Assembly (NCBI GenBank): GCA_944324625.1
Contig: CALUWZ010000101.1
Location: 1 to 6,528 of the forward strand
Length of the DNA: 6,528 nucleotides
Reading direction: 5' to 3'
Origin: an uncultured Mailhella sp.
GTDB taxonomy: Bacteria > Desulfobacterota > Desulfovibrionia > Desulfovibrionales > Desulfovibrionaceae
Shown: piece by piece, positions 1 through 6,451 of the stretch
How positions within the stretch are numbered: position 1 is the first letter of the stretch
Layout of the letters: every line of letters begins with the position of its first letter
Notes under the pieces: model-generated
Database searches by the model: none
Seen by the model: the letters and a program-made list of their open reading frames with translations, nothing else
What the model was told of the DNA's origin: nothing
Made by a program: the position numbers and the translations under genes

Positions 1-918
1 CAGCCAATAACGGGATCTGTTCGTGCGTATATTGCCGTCTTTGTTGTCCACATCGTCTTGGCTTTCGGTTCTGACAACCTGATCATCATACAAAAAATCC
101 AGCATGACCCACATTTTTTCGTTCTCTTTGGTATGGGAACGGTATTCAATGGACGGCATAAAGCCTTTTTCTTCGATTATCGTACCGTAAACCGTCAAAT
201 CGCGGCTTTGGTCAATAACATGGTAATACGGCTGGGTATAATAAAAACCTTGGCTGGAGCTTACGCCGTAATCAGGCAGAAGCAGACCGCTCTGACGGGT
301 GGTTTTTGTCGGAGCAAAGAAATAAGGCGTATAAAAAACACCCATATTTTTAACATTGAATACGACATTGCTGAAGTGAGCGTAGCTGTCCACGGCCAAA
401 TCGGCATTTTCCGCTTCGATTTTCCACAAAGGCACAGACCCGTCACAGGTCGTTGCTTTGGCTTTAATAAGGGAATATTCGGATTCGCCTTTTTTTATGA
501 CTTCGTCGCTGTCAAAATACATATGCGGTCCGGCAAGAAAAAGTTTGGCATCTTTAAGCCAGCCCGTGCTGTTGTTTAAATCAAATTCCGCTTCCTTGGC
601 TTCCACTTCGTCAGCGCCCAATTTTGCATACACGTTTCCCTGCAGCAAAATCCATTGGGTATTGGTATACAGACGGGCAAAATCAGCCTTCAGATAGTCT
701 TCCCCGCGAACAAGAAGAACATTGCCTTTGCCTTCAATGACAACGCCGTCGTTTTTGCTGACAAGGGAATCCGCATAAATTTTCCACGGCATTTCATTTT
801 TGGAAACAAGAGAACCGTCCTCGCTGATGGCAGTGGGAAATTCTTCCGCAAACAAAGGGACCGCAGGCATCAGACACAGCAAAAACATCAGCGCAGTATA
901 TTTAAAAAAATTAATCAT
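1..918 (-). CDS. lptD: LPS-assembly protein LptD (OstA/Imp), N-terminal part, truncated by window edge
   Basis: Reading the minus strand from the ATG at 918-916 gives 306 codons without a stop, running off the left edge, so the C-terminal barrel is missing. Residues 1-24 look like a Sec signal peptide (hydrophobic core, cleavage probably after LFA). Residues about 44-135 have the OstA/LptA-like jellyroll pattern, with repeated short strands around 'GKGNVLLVRGE' (63-73) and 'LLQGNVYA' (91-98). Residues 210-232 (SGLLLPDYG..., ...TQPYY) match the conserved LptD stretch where the outer-membrane barrel begins. Cys158, in the 'TTCDG' context, resembles the conserved cysteine after the jellyroll in E. 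coli LptD. LptD with LptE inserts LPS into the outer leaflet of the outer membrane. The ribosome site is weak (GGATCAG about 5 bases before ATG), but the signal peptide supports this start. It is divergent from alr. Family assignment is confident; it was made by eye from motifs. Confidence 0.88.
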   Translation of the reverse strand, partial: MINFFKYTALMFLLCLMPAVPLFAEEFPTAISEDGSLVSKNEMPWKIYADSLVSKNDGVVIEGKGNVLLVRGEDYLKADFARLYTNTQWILLQGNVYAKLGADEVEAKEAEFDLNNSTGWLKDAKLFLAGPHMYFDSDEVIKKGESEYSLIKAKATTCDGSVPLWKIEAENADLAVDSYAHFSNVVFNVKNMGVFYTPYFFAPTKTTRQSGLLLPDYGVSSSQGFYYTQPYYHVIDQSRDLTVYGTIIEEKGFMPSIEYRSHTKENEKMWVMLDFLYDDQVVRTESQDDVDNKDGNIRTNRSRYWL

Positions 919-1058
919 AATCTGATCCGTACAAAATATATCTGATTTAATCTTAAAAACTTTAGCATACTTTTTTTCATTGATAAAGAAAATAACTGTC
1001 AAAAAAAATTTTTTGTCTGCACATAATAACTTGTTGAAATCACAATAAAAAACATATC

Positions 1059-1086
1059 TTGCAATTTGTCGTTTTCGTATTACAAT
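1059..1086 (+). promoter_or_regulatory. Sigma-70-type promoter for alr in the divergent lptD/alr region
   Basis: TTGCAA (1059-1064) and TACAAT (1081-1086) are separated by 16 bases, giving a predicted transcript start near 1093 and a leader of about 22 bases before the alr ATG. The rest of 919-1114 is AT-rich and has no gene. On the minus strand a perfect TTGACA (1002-997) could be the -35 of lptD, but the matching -10 (TGAAAA at 979-974) is poor, so I do not list an lptD promoter. Confidence 0.6.
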
Positions 1087-1114
1087 AATATAACCGCAAA
1101 AAAAGGGATACCTT

Positions 1115-2218
1115 ATGAAAAACGCATTCTGCAAAGTCCACATTGACTTTGACGCTTTACTTTATAATTTCAAGCAGATAAAACTGCTGCACCCCCATAT
1201 CATGCCTGTTATAAAAAGCAATGCCTATTCCCACGGCGCCGTGGACATTGCCAAATTTTTCGAAAAAGAAAACGTGGAATATTTTGCCACGGGCACCATA
1301 TATGAAGCTCTTGAACTGCGTGAACACGGCATAAGCAAAGAAATTATCCCCCTGCTCGGCGCCCTGACCGACGAAGAATTCATACAAGGCGAAAAAGCAG
1401 ATATAGTAAGCCTTGCACACAATAAAGAAACACTGGAAAAAGCCCTTGCCCATTCAAGCAAAATTGCGGTCAAAATCAATTCCGGCATGGGAAGGCTCGG
1501 TTTTCTGCCCCAAGACATTGACGAAGTTATCCACAGCATAAAAAAAGCAGGAAAAACTGCAAAATATGCCCTGACCCACTATGCCAGCGCCGATGTAATC
1601 AGCGAACAGGGCTATATGCAGTTTCAGGCCGAAAAACTGGCTCCCGCCGTTGCGGCCCTGAAAAGCGCCTTTCCGGAAATCAAAACCAGTTTTGCCAATT
1701 CCGCAGGCCTTGTGGCATACCCTGAATATATGGGCGACATTGCCCGCGTCGGCATGATTTTTTACGGCGGCAACCCCCTGCTCGGCACGGCAAAAGAAGA
1801 AATCACCCCCCTTCTGAAGCCTGCACTCAGCCTGACTGCCCCCATTTTGAGCATAAACCGCCTGAAACGCGGCGAATGTTTAAGCTATATGCAAAGTTTC
1901 ACCGCAGAACGCGATACAATTGCCGCATGGGTGGGCATAGGATATGCCAACGGCTACAGGCGAAGCAACCGCGTTTTCAGTCAGGACAGCAGTTTTGTTC
2001 CGCACATGAGCATACAGGGCCGTCACTGCCCCGTACTCGGCTATGTCACCATGCAGATGACAGCCATAGACATTACCGACATATACGACGGAAACAATAT
2101 TAAAACTGGCGATGAAGTCTATGTTCTCGGCGGCTCCGAAAATCCGATTACGCCCGAAATGCTTGCCAAATGGTGGAATACCATTCCCCATGAGGTGCTG
2201 ACTTCGCTCGGCTTTTAA
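1115..2218 (+). CDS. alr: Alanine racemase (PLP-dependent, fold type III)
   Basis: The 367-residue product interconverts L- and D-alanine in the cytoplasm, supplying D-Ala for peptidoglycan. Visible family landmarks: the PLP-binding lysine K34 in 'VIKSNAYSHG'; 'KINSGMGRLG' with K120 and R127 at the spacing of the carbamylated lysine and PLP-contacting arginine of the Bacillus enzyme; H155 in 'THYASAD'; R211 in 'ARVGMIFYG'; and the catalytic tyrosine Y277 in 'GIGYANGY'. The N-terminal TIM barrel covers about 1-240 and the beta domain the rest. The ATG at 1115 has AAGGGA 7 bases upstream. Oddities: the usual Cys-Met-Asp segment reads T-M-Q (312-314), the usual 'IPYE' reads 'IPHE' (H359), and the protein ends at 'SLGF' without the common C-terminal 'RVPR'-type tail. 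It has its own promoter, is divergent from lptD, and is separated by 126 bases from hppA. No terminator is seen after it. Confidence 0.93.
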   Translation: MKNAFCKVHIDFDALLYNFKQIKLLHPHIMPVIKSNAYSHGAVDIAKFFEKENVEYFATGTIYEALELREHGISKEIIPLLGALTDEEFIQGEKADIVSLAHNKETLEKALAHSSKIAVKINSGMGRLGFLPQDIDEVIHSIKKAGKTAKYALTHYASADVISEQGYMQFQAEKLAPAVAALKSAFPEIKTSFANSAGLVAYPEYMGDIARVGMIFYGGNPLLGTAKEEITPLLKPALSLTAPILSINRLKRGECLSYMQSFTAERDTIAAWVGIGYANGYRRSNRVFSQDSSFVPHMSIQGRHCPVLGYVTMQMTAIDITDIYDGNNIKTGDEVYVLGGSENPITPEMLAKWWNTIPHEVLTSLGF

Positions 2219-2245
2219 AAAATATTTTTTCACCTGACTTTAACC

Positions 2246-2274
2246 TTGCTTAATCTTTCAAATTTATATAAAAT
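2246..2274 (+). promoter_or_regulatory. Sigma-70-type promoter for hppA
   Basis: TTGCTT (2246-2251) and TAAAAT (2269-2274) have optimal 17-base spacing. Transcription would start near 2281, giving a leader of about 64 bases. hppA can therefore be transcribed independently of alr, although read-through from alr is also possible because no intrinsic terminator lies between them. Confidence 0.6.
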
Positions 2275-2296
2275 TTACCATTCCGTTTTGTTGGAT

Positions 2297-2312
2297 AAAG
2301 CGTAACCGCTTT
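2297..2312 (+). other. Small hairpin in the hppA 5' leader
   Basis: AAAGCG (2297-2302) and CGCTTT (2307-2312) pair perfectly over 6 bp around a TAAC loop. It lies between the predicted transcript start and the ribosome site GAGGG (2334-2338). No T-run follows, so it is not an intrinsic terminator. It may stabilise the leader or be chance. Confidence 0.35.
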
Positions 2313-2344
2313 CCCATATCATTTTAACCTAGCGAGGGTCGTAT

Positions 2345-4423
2345 ATGACTTCTATCTCTTTGTTGCTGGTCTTTGCCTGCGCAGGATTTGCCTTGTTCTA
2401 CGCATCCAAAGCTTCCAAAACCGTGCTTGCTGCCAGCACCGGTAATGAAGATATGCAGCGCATTGCAGGCGCCATTCAGGAAGGTGCCCGTGCATATCTT
2501 AACCGTCAGTACCGCACTATTGCCATTGTTGGCGTTATTGTTGCCGTATTGCTCCTTTTCTTCCTTTCCTTCCTTGTAGCTCTCGGCTTTGTTCTCGGTG
2601 CCGTGCTTTCAGGCGCCGCAGGCTACATCGGCATGAACGTTTCCGTACGTGCCAACGTGCGCACCGCCGAAGCTGCCCGCCAAGGCCTTACCCCTGCACT
2701 GAACATTGCATTCCAGTCAGGCGCCATTACCGGTTTGCTCGTAGTCGGCCTCGGCCTTCTCGGCGTAACCTTCTACTATGCCCTTCTGCAGATGTTCCAA
2801 GTTGAAACAACAACCCTCATGCAGGCTCTTGTTGCTCTTTCCTTCGGTGCTTCCCTTATTTCCATTTTCGCCCGTCTTGGCGGCGGTATCTTCACCAAAG
2901 GCGCAGACGTAGGTGCTGACCTCGTAGGCAAAGTTGAAGCAGGCATTCCCGAAGACGACCCCCGCAACCCCGCCGTTATTGCCGACAACGTGGGCGACAA
3001 CGTAGGTGACTGCGCAGGCATGGCTGCCGACCTCTTTGAAACATACGCCGTTACCATTGTAGCCACCATGCTCCTTGCTTCCATTTACTTTGAAGGCGCT
3101 CTGCAAAACCTTATGATCATGTATCCGCTCCTTATCAGCGGCGTGTGCATTTTGGCTTCCATTGCAGGCACATTCTTCGTAAAGCTTTCCGAAGACAAAA
3201 AGATCATGAAAGCTCTGTACAAAGGCTTCTTTGCCACCGCAGTTATTTCTGCCGTGCTCATCACCTTTATCACCATGGCTTTCTTCTGGAATACTCCTGA
3301 AATGACCGTAAACGGCAAAGTATTCACAGGCGGCAATCTCCTGCTCTGCTCCTTCACCGGCCTTGCAGTTACCGCTCTGCTTGTTTGGATCACCGAATAC
3401 TACACCTCTACCGCTTACCGTCCTGTAAGAAGCATTGCCAAAGCTTCCACCACCGGCCACGGCACCAACGTAATCCAAGGTCTTGCCGTTTCCATGGAAG
3501 CCTGCGCCCTGCCTGTTATCGTTATCTGCGCAGGTATCCTGTTTGCTTACCACAATGCAGGCCTTTTCGGCATCTCCGTAGCTGCCACCACCATGCTCGC
3601 CCTTGCCGGCATGGTTGTAGCTCTTGACGCTTACGGCCCCGTTACCGACAACGCAGGCGGCATTGCCGAAATGAGCGGCCTTCCCGAAGAAGTACGCGAA
3701 GTAACCGATGCCCTTGACGCAGTCGGCAACACCACCAAAGCCGTTACCAAAGGCTATGCAATCGGTTCCGCTGCCCTTGCCGCTTTGGTTCTCTTTGCTG
3801 CCTACACCGAAGACCTTTCCCGTTACTTCCCTCTTTCCAATATTACTTTTGCCCTCCAAGACCCCTATGTTCTCATCGGTCTTTTCATCGGCGGCCTTCT
3901 GCCTTACCTCTTCGGCGCTATGGGCATGATGAGCGTTGGCCGTGCAGGTGCAGCCGTTGTTGTTGAAGTACGCCGTCAATTCAAAGAAATTCCCGGCATC
4001 ATGGAAGGCACCGCAAAGCCTGACTACCACGCTGCAGTCGACATGCTCACCAAAGCAGCCATTAAAGAAATGATTGCTCCTTCCCTTCTTCCCGTTCTTG
4101 CTCCTGTTGTGCTTTACTTCATTATCAATGCGGTAGGCGGACAAGACGCTGCATTTGCAAGCCTCGGCGCAATGCTCATGGGTACCATCGTAACAGGTAT
4201 TTTTGTTGCGATTTCCATGACCAGCGGCGGCGGTGCATGGGACAACGCAAAGAAATACATTGAAGACGGCAATTTCGGCGGCAAAGGCTCAGACGCCCAC
4301 AAAGCTGCCGTTACCGGCGACACCGTAGGTGACCCTTACAAAGACACCGCAGGCCCTGCCGTTAACCCAATGATCAAAATCATCAACATTGTTGCGTTGC
4401 TTCTTCTTATTGCCCTTGCATAA
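2345..4423 (+). CDS. hppA: Membrane-bound proton-pumping pyrophosphatase, K+-independent type
   Basis: The 692-residue polytopic protein has the usual length of bacterial membrane pyrophosphatases, which couple pyrophosphate hydrolysis to ion export across the inner membrane. The pyrophosphate/Mg2+ motifs are intact: '[11 protein letters not shown]' (188-198), '[12 protein letters not shown]' (214-225), 'EYYTS' (351-355), 'DAYGPVTDN' (428-436), 'DNAKKYIE' (633-640) and '[14 protein letters not shown]' (657-670). About 16 hydrophobic segments are expected for the family and many are obvious, the first at 2-20. In the subfamily-defining stretch 'GNTTKAVT' (461-468), lysine 465 and threonine 468 replace the alanine-containing signature of K+-dependent enzymes. 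By family knowledge this indicates K+-independent H+ pumping. The start is set by GAGGG (2334-2338) 6 bases before ATG. It is monocistronic, with its own promoter and a strong terminator. The likely benefit is recovering biosynthetic pyrophosphate energy as proton motive force. Confidence 0.96.
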   Translation: MTSISLLLVFACAGFALFYASKASKTVLAASTGNEDMQRIAGAIQEGARAYLNRQYRTIAIVGVIVAVLLLFFLSFLVALGFVLGAVLSGAAGYIGMNVSVRANVRTAEAARQGLTPALNIAFQSGAITGLLVVGLGLLGVTFYYALLQMFQVETTTLMQALVALSFGASLISIFARLGGGIFTKGADVGADLVGKVEAGIPEDDPRNPAVIADNVGDNVGDCAGMAADLFETYAVTIVATMLLASIYFEGALQNLMIMYPLLISGVCILASIAGTFFVKLSEDKKIMKALYKGFFATAVISAVLITFITMAFFWNTPEMTVNGKVFTGGNLLLCSFTGLAVTALLVWITEYYTSTAYRPVRSIAKASTTGHGTNVIQGLAVSMEACALPVIVICAGILFAYHNAGLFGISVAATTMLALAGMVVALDAYGPVTDNAGGIAEMSGLPEEVREVTDALDAVGNTTKAVTKGYAIGSAALAALVLFAAYTEDLSRYFPLSNITFALQDPYVLIGLFIGGLLPYLFGAMGMMSVGRAGAAVVVEVRRQFKEIPGIMEGTAKPDYHAAVDMLTKAAIKEMIAPSLLPVLAPVVLYFIINAVGGQDAAFASLGAMLMGTIVTGIFVAISMTSGGGAWDNAKKYIEDGNFGGKGSDAHKAAVTGDTVGDPYKDTAGPAVNPMIKIINIVALLLLIALA

Positions 4424-4442
4424 CAATAAGCAGCATATATTC

Positions 4443-4473
4443 AAAAAGCCCTGCACAAGCAGGGCTTTTTTTT
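4443..4473 (+). terminator. Intrinsic terminator of hppA
   Basis: GCCCTGC (4448-4454), loop ACAA, GCAGGGC (4459-4465), then eight T. Five flanking A bases before the stem extend pairing with the T-run, so it could also work in reverse. The same hairpin recurs at 5446 and 6452 and marks the start of each tandem unit. Confidence 0.93.
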
Positions 4474-4515
4474 GGGCTGTATTTTCCTCAGAAACATACT
4501 GCTTTTCACCTAACT

Positions 4516-4553
4516 GTTACCTTTTTACCCAATTGTTTCTTTTTTACCGAATC
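4516..4553 (+). repeat. 19-bp iteron-like repeats upstream of zraP copy 1
   Basis: Two adjacent 19-bp repeats: GTTACCTTTTTACCCAATT (4516-4534) and GTTTCTTTTTTACCGAATC (4535-4553). A degenerate partner at 4501-4515 has lost 4 bp relative to unit 2. The core TTTTTACC is phased at 19 bp, nearly two helical turns, as expected for cooperative protein binding. They lie about 260-300 bases upstream of the predicted sigma-54 transcript start. Confidence 0.6.
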
Positions 4554-4677
4554 CCCTGTCATTTCATACCGAAAAAAATAAACCATAATGATTATAACAC
4601 AATAATTTTTCGATAACACACTAAAAACATATACTAATTTTTATGTATTCCGTTATGCTCCGAATGTTCTTTATAGT

Positions 4678-4713
4678 GGGTAAAAAAGTTACAAACTGAT
4701 TACAAAAGTTACA
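4678..4713 (+). promoter_or_regulatory. Putative enhancer (UAS) for the sigma-54 promoter of zraP copy 1
   Basis: Two 15-bp elements 20 bp apart: GGGTAAAAAAGTTAC (4678-4692) and GATTACAAAAGTTAC (4698-4712), which share AAAAGTTACA. The first matches the reverse complement of the iteron core at 4516-4530 in 13 of 15 bases. They sit about 100-135 bases upstream of the predicted start, a usual distance for a sigma-54 enhancer-binding protein. The binding protein is inferred, not shown. Confidence 0.5.
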
Positions 4714-4787
4714 CTGTTTTCCCCGAAAAAATGCTTCCCCTGTGAAAACAATACAAAATACTCTTATATTACAATATGTTATAAATT

Positions 4788-4803
4788 TGGCACACTCCTT
4801 GCT
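4788..4803 (+). promoter_or_regulatory. Sigma-54 (RpoN) promoter of zraP copy 1
   Basis: TGGCAC (4788-4793), five bases, TTGCT (4799-4803). This is a full match to the -24/-12 consensus TGGCAC-N5-TTGC[A/T] at exact spacing. It predicts a start near 4814 and a leader of about 43 bases. Use of sigma-54 implies an ATP-dependent activator, in keeping with ZraR control of zraP in E. coli. Confidence 0.88.
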
Positions 4804-4856
4804 ATATAGGAAGCATACAAAACAAAAAATCTTCACAGAATAAAGGAGAAATTCTT

Positions 4857-5372
4857 ATGAATAAGCGCACCATTATCACTTCTTTGGCAATTTTCGGCAT
4901 TCTTGCAGGCGGCGCAGGCTTTGCACAGGCATATAACGGTCACGGTATGGGTTACGGCATGGGTGACGGACAAGGCATGGGCTATGGATACCACCATGAA
5001 CGCGGACACTTTGCAGACTGCCCCTATGCCGACGGTTCAGGCAGAGGATATTACGGCTATGCAAAACAGGGCAAACAGCTTACCGACGAACAGATTGCGC
5101 AGTTTGACAAAGTCCGCAGCAGCCATTTTGAAAAAATGCAGCCCCTTTGGGACCAGCTGCACAGCAAACGCATGGAACTCAATGCCCTGAAATATAACCC
5201 CAACACCGAACCTGAAACCTTAACAAAACTTGTCAAAGACATCACAGACATTGAAAACAAAATCGACACGGAAAGAAAATCATTCAGAGCACAGCTGGAA
5301 AAAGATTTCGGCATTGAATATTACGGCGGTTACGGCAGACATCACCGCATGGGAAAAAGAGCCTGCTATTAA
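4857..5372 (+). CDS. zraP: ZraP/Spy/CpxP-family periplasmic metal/envelope-stress protein, copy 1
   Basis: 171 residues. A Sec signal peptide (1-25, cleavage after AQA) leaves a mature protein of about 146 residues, so it should be periplasmic. Residues 26-52 are a Gly/Met/Tyr/His-rich segment (H29, H46, H47, H51), plausible as a metal-binding tail. The family signature 'LTDEQ' (75-79) opens a helical domain (about 75-150), and the 'KRMELNAL' stretch (104-111) resembles 'KRYEYNAL' in E. coli ZraP. The C-terminus has H162, H163 and C170, and the only other cysteine is C55. E. coli ZraP is a zinc-binding periplasmic chaperone that also damps ZraSR signalling; the metal specificity here is unknown. 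The ATG follows AAGGAG with 8-base spacing. It has its own sigma-54 promoter and terminator and is identical in protein to the gene at 5863. A generic 'periplasmic heavy metal sensor' name would also fit. Confidence 0.85.
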   Translation: MNKRTIITSLAIFGILAGGAGFAQAYNGHGMGYGMGDGQGMGYGYHHERGHFADCPYADGSGRGYYGYAKQGKQLTDEQIAQFDKVRSSHFEKMQPLWDQLHSKRMELNALKYNPNTEPETLTKLVKDITDIENKIDTERKSFRAQLEKDFGIEYYGGYGRHHRMGKRACY

Positions 5373-5445
5373 TCTCTGTTTCGCACAGACAACACAAATC
5401 TTCAACCGTTTCACACCAACTCCGCTCACACGGACAGCACAAATT

Positions 5446-5476
5446 AAAAGCCCTGCACAAGCAGGGCTTTTTTTTT
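5446..5476 (+). terminator. Intrinsic terminator of zraP copy 1
   Basis: AAAA-GCCCTGC, loop ACAA, GCAGGGC, then nine T (5468-5476). Stem and loop are identical to the hppA terminator; the T-run is one base longer. It begins unit 2 of the array. Confidence 0.93.
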
Positions 5477-5501
5477 GCTGTATTTTCCGCAGAAACATAC
5501 T

Positions 5502-5558
5502 GCCGCCTTTTTACCCGATTGTTACCTTTTTACCCGATTGTTTCTTTTTTACCGAATC
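5502..5558 (+). repeat. Three 19-bp iterons upstream of zraP copy 2
   Basis: Three back-to-back 19-bp repeats: GCCGCCTTTTTACCCGATT (5502-5520), GTTACCTTTTTACCCGATT (5521-5539) and GTTTCTTTTTTACCGAATC (5540-5558). The first two share their last 14 bases exactly. Unit 1 keeps only two well-preserved repeats. They lie about 260-320 bases upstream of the predicted sigma-54 start, so they may be remote activator sites or sites for a second regulator. Confidence 0.7.
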
Positions 5559-5683
5559 CCCTGTCATTTCATACCGAAAAAAATAAACCATAATGATTTT
5601 AACACAATAATTTTTCGATAACACGCTAAAAACATATACTAATTTTTTATGTATTCCGCTATGCTCCGCATGTTCTTTATAGT

Positions 5684-5719
5684 GGGTAAAAAAGTTACAA
5701 ACTGATTACAAAAGTTACA
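5684..5719 (+). promoter_or_regulatory. Putative enhancer (UAS) for the sigma-54 promoter of zraP copy 2
   Basis: Identical to 4678-4713: two AAAAGTTACA-containing elements 20 bp apart, about 100-135 bases before the predicted start. It lies inside the invariant 742-bp core. Confidence 0.5.
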
Positions 5720-5793
5720 CTGTTTTCCCCGAAAAAATGCTTCCCCTGTGAAAACAATACAAAATACTCTTATATTACAATATGTTATAAATT

Positions 5794-5809
5794 TGGCACA
5801 CTCCTTGCT
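5794..5809 (+). promoter_or_regulatory. Sigma-54 (RpoN) promoter of zraP copy 2
   Basis: TGGCAC (5794-5799), five bases, TTGCT (5805-5809), identical to the copy 1 promoter. Predicted start near 5820. Copy 2 can thus be expressed on its own, and the terminator at 5446 should block read-through from copy 1. Confidence 0.88.
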
Positions 5810-5862
5810 ATATAGGAAGCATACAAAACAAAAAATCTTCACAGAATAAAGGAGAAATTCTT

Positions 5863-6378
5863 ATGAATAAGCGCACCATTATCACTTCTTTGGCAATTTT
5901 CGGCATTCTTGCAGGCGGCGCAGGCTTTGCACAGGCATATAACGGTCACGGTATGGGTTACGGCATGGGTGACGGACAAGGCATGGGCTATGGATACCAC
6001 CATGAACGCGGACACTTTGCAGACTGCCCCTATGCCGACGGTTCAGGCAGAGGATATTACGGCTATGCAAAACAGGGCAAACAGCTTACCGACGAACAGA
6101 TTGCGCAGTTTGACAAAGTCCGCAGCAGCCATTTTGAAAAAATGCAGCCCCTTTGGGACCAGCTGCACAGCAAACGCATGGAACTCAATGCCCTGAAATA
6201 TAACCCCAACACCGAACCTGAAACCTTAACAAAACTTGTCAAAGACATCACAGACATTGAAAACAAAATCGACACGGAAAGAAAATCATTCAGAGCACAG
6301 CTGGAAAAAGATTTCGGCATTGAATATTACGGCGGTTACGGCAGACATCACCGCATGGGAAAAAGAGCCTGCTATTAA
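5863..6378 (+). CDS. zraP: ZraP/Spy/CpxP-family periplasmic metal/envelope-stress protein, copy 2
   Basis: The protein is identical to the one at 4857-5372, and by eye the coding DNA is identical too, with no synonymous changes. It has the same signal peptide (1-25), His/Met/Gly/Tyr-rich N-terminal segment, 'LTDEQ' at 75-79, helical core and C-terminal His/Cys tail, and the same AAGGAG site 8 bases before ATG. The exact identity points to a recent duplication or ongoing gene conversion. The likely effect is a higher dose of the same product, not a new function. As with copy 1, the family is recognisable but the bound metal or client is not known from sequence. Confidence 0.85.
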   Translation: MNKRTIITSLAIFGILAGGAGFAQAYNGHGMGYGMGDGQGMGYGYHHERGHFADCPYADGSGRGYYGYAKQGKQLTDEQIAQFDKVRSSHFEKMQPLWDQLHSKRMELNALKYNPNTEPETLTKLVKDITDIENKIDTERKSFRAQLEKDFGIEYYGGYGRHHRMGKRACY

Positions 6379-6451
6379 TCTCTGTTTCGCACAGACAACA
6401 CAAATCTTCAATCGTTCCACACCAACTCCGCTCACACGGACAGCACAAATT

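Larger units (their letters stand above)
4444..5445 (+). repeat. Tandem zraP cassette, unit 1 (1002 bp)
   Basis: This unit runs terminator to terminator: the hppA terminator hairpin, iterons, paired upstream element, sigma-54 promoter and zraP gene. It aligns with 5446-6451. From 4664 to 5405 (742 bases) I find no difference from 5670-6411. The flanks differ: substitutions at about seven positions and length changes of -2, +1, +4 and +1 in unit 2 lie upstream of 4664, and two substitutions (5406 and 5411) lie in the 3' untranslated part. Confidence 0.93.
5446..6451 (+). repeat. Tandem zraP cassette, unit 2 (1006 bp)
   Basis: Second full unit, offset 1006 bases from unit 1 through the gene. 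It has the same order of elements. It is 4 bp longer overall, from a complete first iteron (+4), one extra T in the terminator run and one in the T-run near 5642-5648 (+2), and loss of GG after the terminator (-2). Confidence 0.93.

Noticed and set aside
58..579. 173-codon plus-strand open frame at the left edge
   Set aside because: It is antisense to lptD, whose minus-strand reading gives a signal peptide, OstA jellyroll and barrel-start motif across the same DNA.
974..1002. lptD promoter on the minus strand
   Set aside because: TTGACA is perfect, but at the right spacing the -10 (TGAAAA) is poor, and other -10-like sequences are misplaced.
2219..2232. Intrinsic terminator for alr
   Set aside because: The A/T-only palindrome just after the stop has no GC stem, so termination there is not supported.
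2717..4144. 475-codon open frame on the minus strand inside hppA
   Set aside because: It is fully antisense to a well-conserved gene with all motifs intact. The length follows from hppA codon usage, and the translation is low-complexity and resembles no family.
4621..4836. Cysteine-rich minus-strand open frame of 71 codons, repeated at 5639-5842
   Set aside because: It overlaps the enhancer element, the sigma-54 promoter and the leader. It recurs only because the whole region is duplicated, and I see no clear ribosome site or terminator for it.
4903..5190. 95-codon alternate frame within zraP (also at 5909-6196)
   Set aside because: It is a shifted reading of the zraP coding sequence; the true frame has a signal peptide, the LTDEQ signature and a strong ribosome site.
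5502..5558. CRISPR array
   Set aside because: The 19-bp repeats are contiguous with no spacers, and there are no cas genes. They fit protein-binding iterons better.
4444..6451. Insertion sequence or composite transposon
   Set aside because: There is no transposase, no terminal inverted repeat pair and no target-site duplication. The only gene in the repeated unit is zraP.
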